Shown here in pieces: positions 5,071 to 6,339 of a stretch of DNA of 6,339 nucleotides (position 1 is its first letter; every line of letters starts with the position of its first letter). The notes beneath the pieces are model-generated. The model made no database searches and had not been told where the DNA came from. It saw only the letters and a program-made list of their open reading frames with translations. The DNA comes from Croceibacterium_A sp039920345 (GTDB lineage: Bacteria; Pseudomonadota; Alphaproteobacteria; Sphingomonadales; Sphingomonadaceae): NCBI GenBank assembly GCA_039920345.1, contig JBDSDZ010000059.1, positions 1 to 6,339 of the forward strand, given 5' to 3'. The position numbers and the translations under genes are program-made.

Positions 5071-6339
5071 ATGCCCGAGCTTTTTCTGCCATACGACAGC
5101 TTCGGCCACCAGAAACGCACCGCGATGCGCTTCGAGGCGGACGTGTTCGAGTGCGAGGTCGAGGGCGAAATCCCGCCCGAGCTGGAAGGGGCCTACTATC
5201 GCACCGGCGGCGACCGGCAGTACCCCAGCCTGGAGGAGGACATCATCCTCAACGGCGACGGGCTCGCCAGCATGTTCCGGTTCGAGAACGGCCACGTCAG
5301 CTTCCGCAGCCGCTACGTCCAGACCGAACGGCTGAAGCGCGAGCGCGAAGCGCGGCGGCGGCTTTACGGCCATTACCGTAACAAGCACACCGACGACGAG
5401 GCGGTGTCCAACCTGCCGGAGCGTGACAACACCGGCAATACTTACGCCTTCAACCACCACGGCGAACTGTACATGCTGCGCGAGGATTCGCGGCCCTACC
5501 GGCTCGATCCCGAGACGCTCGAGACGATCGAGTTGGGCAGCTTCGGCAACCTCGCCAGCACCGCGCTGACCGCCCACCCCAAGATCGACCCCGCGACCGG
5601 CGAATGGTGGAGCTACGGCGTGTTTGCGCGCGGTGAGCCAACTACCGATGCTTCGCTGCACGTGTTCGACAAGGACGGCCACCTGGTGCGCGAAGAGTGG
5701 TTCCACACGCCCTTCCCCGGCCTCAGCCACGATTGGGGCGTGACGCGCGAGCACCTGATTTTCCCGATCATGCCGCTGACCGCGAGCGACGCGCGGCTCA
5801 AGGCGGGCGGTCAATATTACCAATACGACGCCGACCTGCCGAGCGCGTGGGGGATCATGCCGCGCGGCGGGACGGTGGCAGACATGCGCTGGTTTTCGAT
5901 CCCCGGCGTGGTCATGGGCCACGTGATGAACGCCTATACCGACGGGCAGAAAGTCGTGATCGATACCCCCGCGTCGCCGGGCAACTGCTTCAGTTTCTTC
6001 AAGGACAAGCACGGCAACCTGCCCGCGCCCGCCGAAACCGTGACCCAGCTCACCCGGATCGTGTTCGACCTGTCAAAGCCCGAAGCCGAAGCGGTCAGCC
6101 TGCACCCGGTGTCGGGCGCGTTCGGCGACATGCCGCGCATCGATGACCGTTTCGCGATGGACAAATACCGCACCGGCTACTTCGCCTACCGCGATTTTCC
6201 CAACATGGGAGTCGGCCAGATCGACTGGGACACCGGGGAACTCAAAGTGCACGAACTGCAGGGCGCCGGCGCGCAGGAGCCGCTGTTCATCCCCCGCAGC
6301 CCCGACGCGCCCGAAGGCGACGGCTTCGTCCTCGCCGCC
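5071..6339 (+). CDS. Carotenoid cleavage oxygenase, lignostilbene-dioxygenase-like (3' partial)
   Basis: This is the first 423 residues of an RPE65/carotenoid cleavage oxygenase: a non-haem Fe(II) enzyme with a seven-bladed propeller, which splits a C=C bond with O2 into two carbonyl products. The frame is open to the window edge, and about 60-70 residues should be missing. Three of the four iron-binding histidines are visible: His169 (TAHPKIDPATGE), His220 (LSHDWGVTREHLIFP) and His284 (GHVMNAYTDGQK); the fourth would lie beyond the edge. LNGDGLASMFRF, RYVQTERLKRER, YGHYRNKHTDD, LREDS, DTPASPGNCFSFF and SPDAPEGDGFVLA resemble bacterial lignostilbene dioxygenases (LsdA, NOV1) more than carotenoid or retinal-forming enzymes. 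From recalled LsdA numbering, Tyr101 is kept (Tyr102), but Lys134 is Arg137 and Phe59 is Leu60. The substrate may therefore not be a 4-hydroxystilbene. No signal peptide is seen, so it is probably cytoplasmic. Confidence 0.9.
   Translation, partial: MPELFLPYDSFGHQKRTAMRFEADVFECEVEGEIPPELEGAYYRTGGDRQYPSLEEDIILNGDGLASMFRFENGHVSFRSRYVQTERLKREREARRRLYGHYRNKHTDDEAVSNLPERDNTGNTYAFNHHGELYMLREDSRPYRLDPETLETIELGSFGNLASTALTAHPKIDPATGEWWSYGVFARGEPTTDASLHVFDKDGHLVREEWFHTPFPGLSHDWGVTREHLIFPIMPLTASDARLKAGGQYYQYDADLPSAWGIMPRGGTVADMRWFSIPGVVMGHVMNAYTDGQKVVIDTPASPGNCFSFFKDKHGNLPAPAETVTQLTRIVFDLSKPEAEAVSLHPVSGAFGDMPRIDDRFAMDKYRTGYFAYRDFPNMGVGQIDWDTGELKVHELQGAGAQEPLFIPRSPDAPEGDGFVLAA

Noticed and set aside
4994..5092. 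N-terminal extension of the SnoaL-like protein from an ATG at 5092
   Set aside because: The extension overlaps the start of the divergent gene and lacks domain character, and a near-ideal Shine-Dalgarno sequence precedes the internal GTG.
5005..6012. Long open frame on the minus strand (335 codons) opposite the carotenoid oxygenase gene
   Set aside because: Its product is rich in Arg/His/Val/Ala with no family motif, and it lies fully antisense to a clear conserved gene. It also runs into the divergent promoter region. It is a by-product of high-GC codon bias.

Overview
The window looks like a chromosomal segment of a high-GC alphaproteobacterium, most likely a sphingomonad (Erythrobacter/Novosphingobium/Sphingobium-like). 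That placement is inferred from strong G/C third-position bias, the ppk-ppx arrangement and a lignostilbene-dioxygenase-type carotenoid oxygenase; no database search was possible.

Layout, left to right: (1) the 3' end of a VirB11-type secretion ATPase gene (1-288), cut by the window edge. (2) A 72-bp gap with an 18-bp sequence that closely matches a PhoB box (301-318). (3) A translationally coupled pair, ppk1 (361-2526) and ppx (2523-4079), which make and degrade inorganic polyphosphate; the two genes overlap by ATGA. (4) A small gene for a 91-residue protein with a very basic lysine-rich tail (4154-4429). (5) Nine bases further on, a convergent minus-strand gene for a SnoaL/NTF2-like protein (4439-4993). 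Its start is best placed at a GTG behind a strong ribosome binding site, not at the ATG farther upstream. (6) A 77-bp divergent intergenic region with a plausible sigma-70 promoter. (7) The first 423 codons of a carotenoid cleavage oxygenase of the lignostilbene-dioxygenase subfamily (5071 to the window end, open at the 3' edge).

The window has two functional themes. The left part is phosphate storage: polyphosphate kinase and exopolyphosphatase in one operon, probably induced by phosphate starvation through PhoB. The right part looks catabolic: an NTF2-like small enzyme divergent from a stilbene-cleaving-type oxygenase. This resembles the known sphingomonad pairing of the NTF2-like diarylpropane lyase LdpA with the lignostilbene dioxygenase LsdD. 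However, the oxygenase here seems to have Arg and Leu where characterised lignostilbene dioxygenases have a substrate-binding Lys and Phe, so its substrate may differ. That pair is the most interesting part of the window. No RNA genes, CRISPR arrays, insertion sequences or long repeats were seen, and no gene-free stretch exceeds 80 bases.
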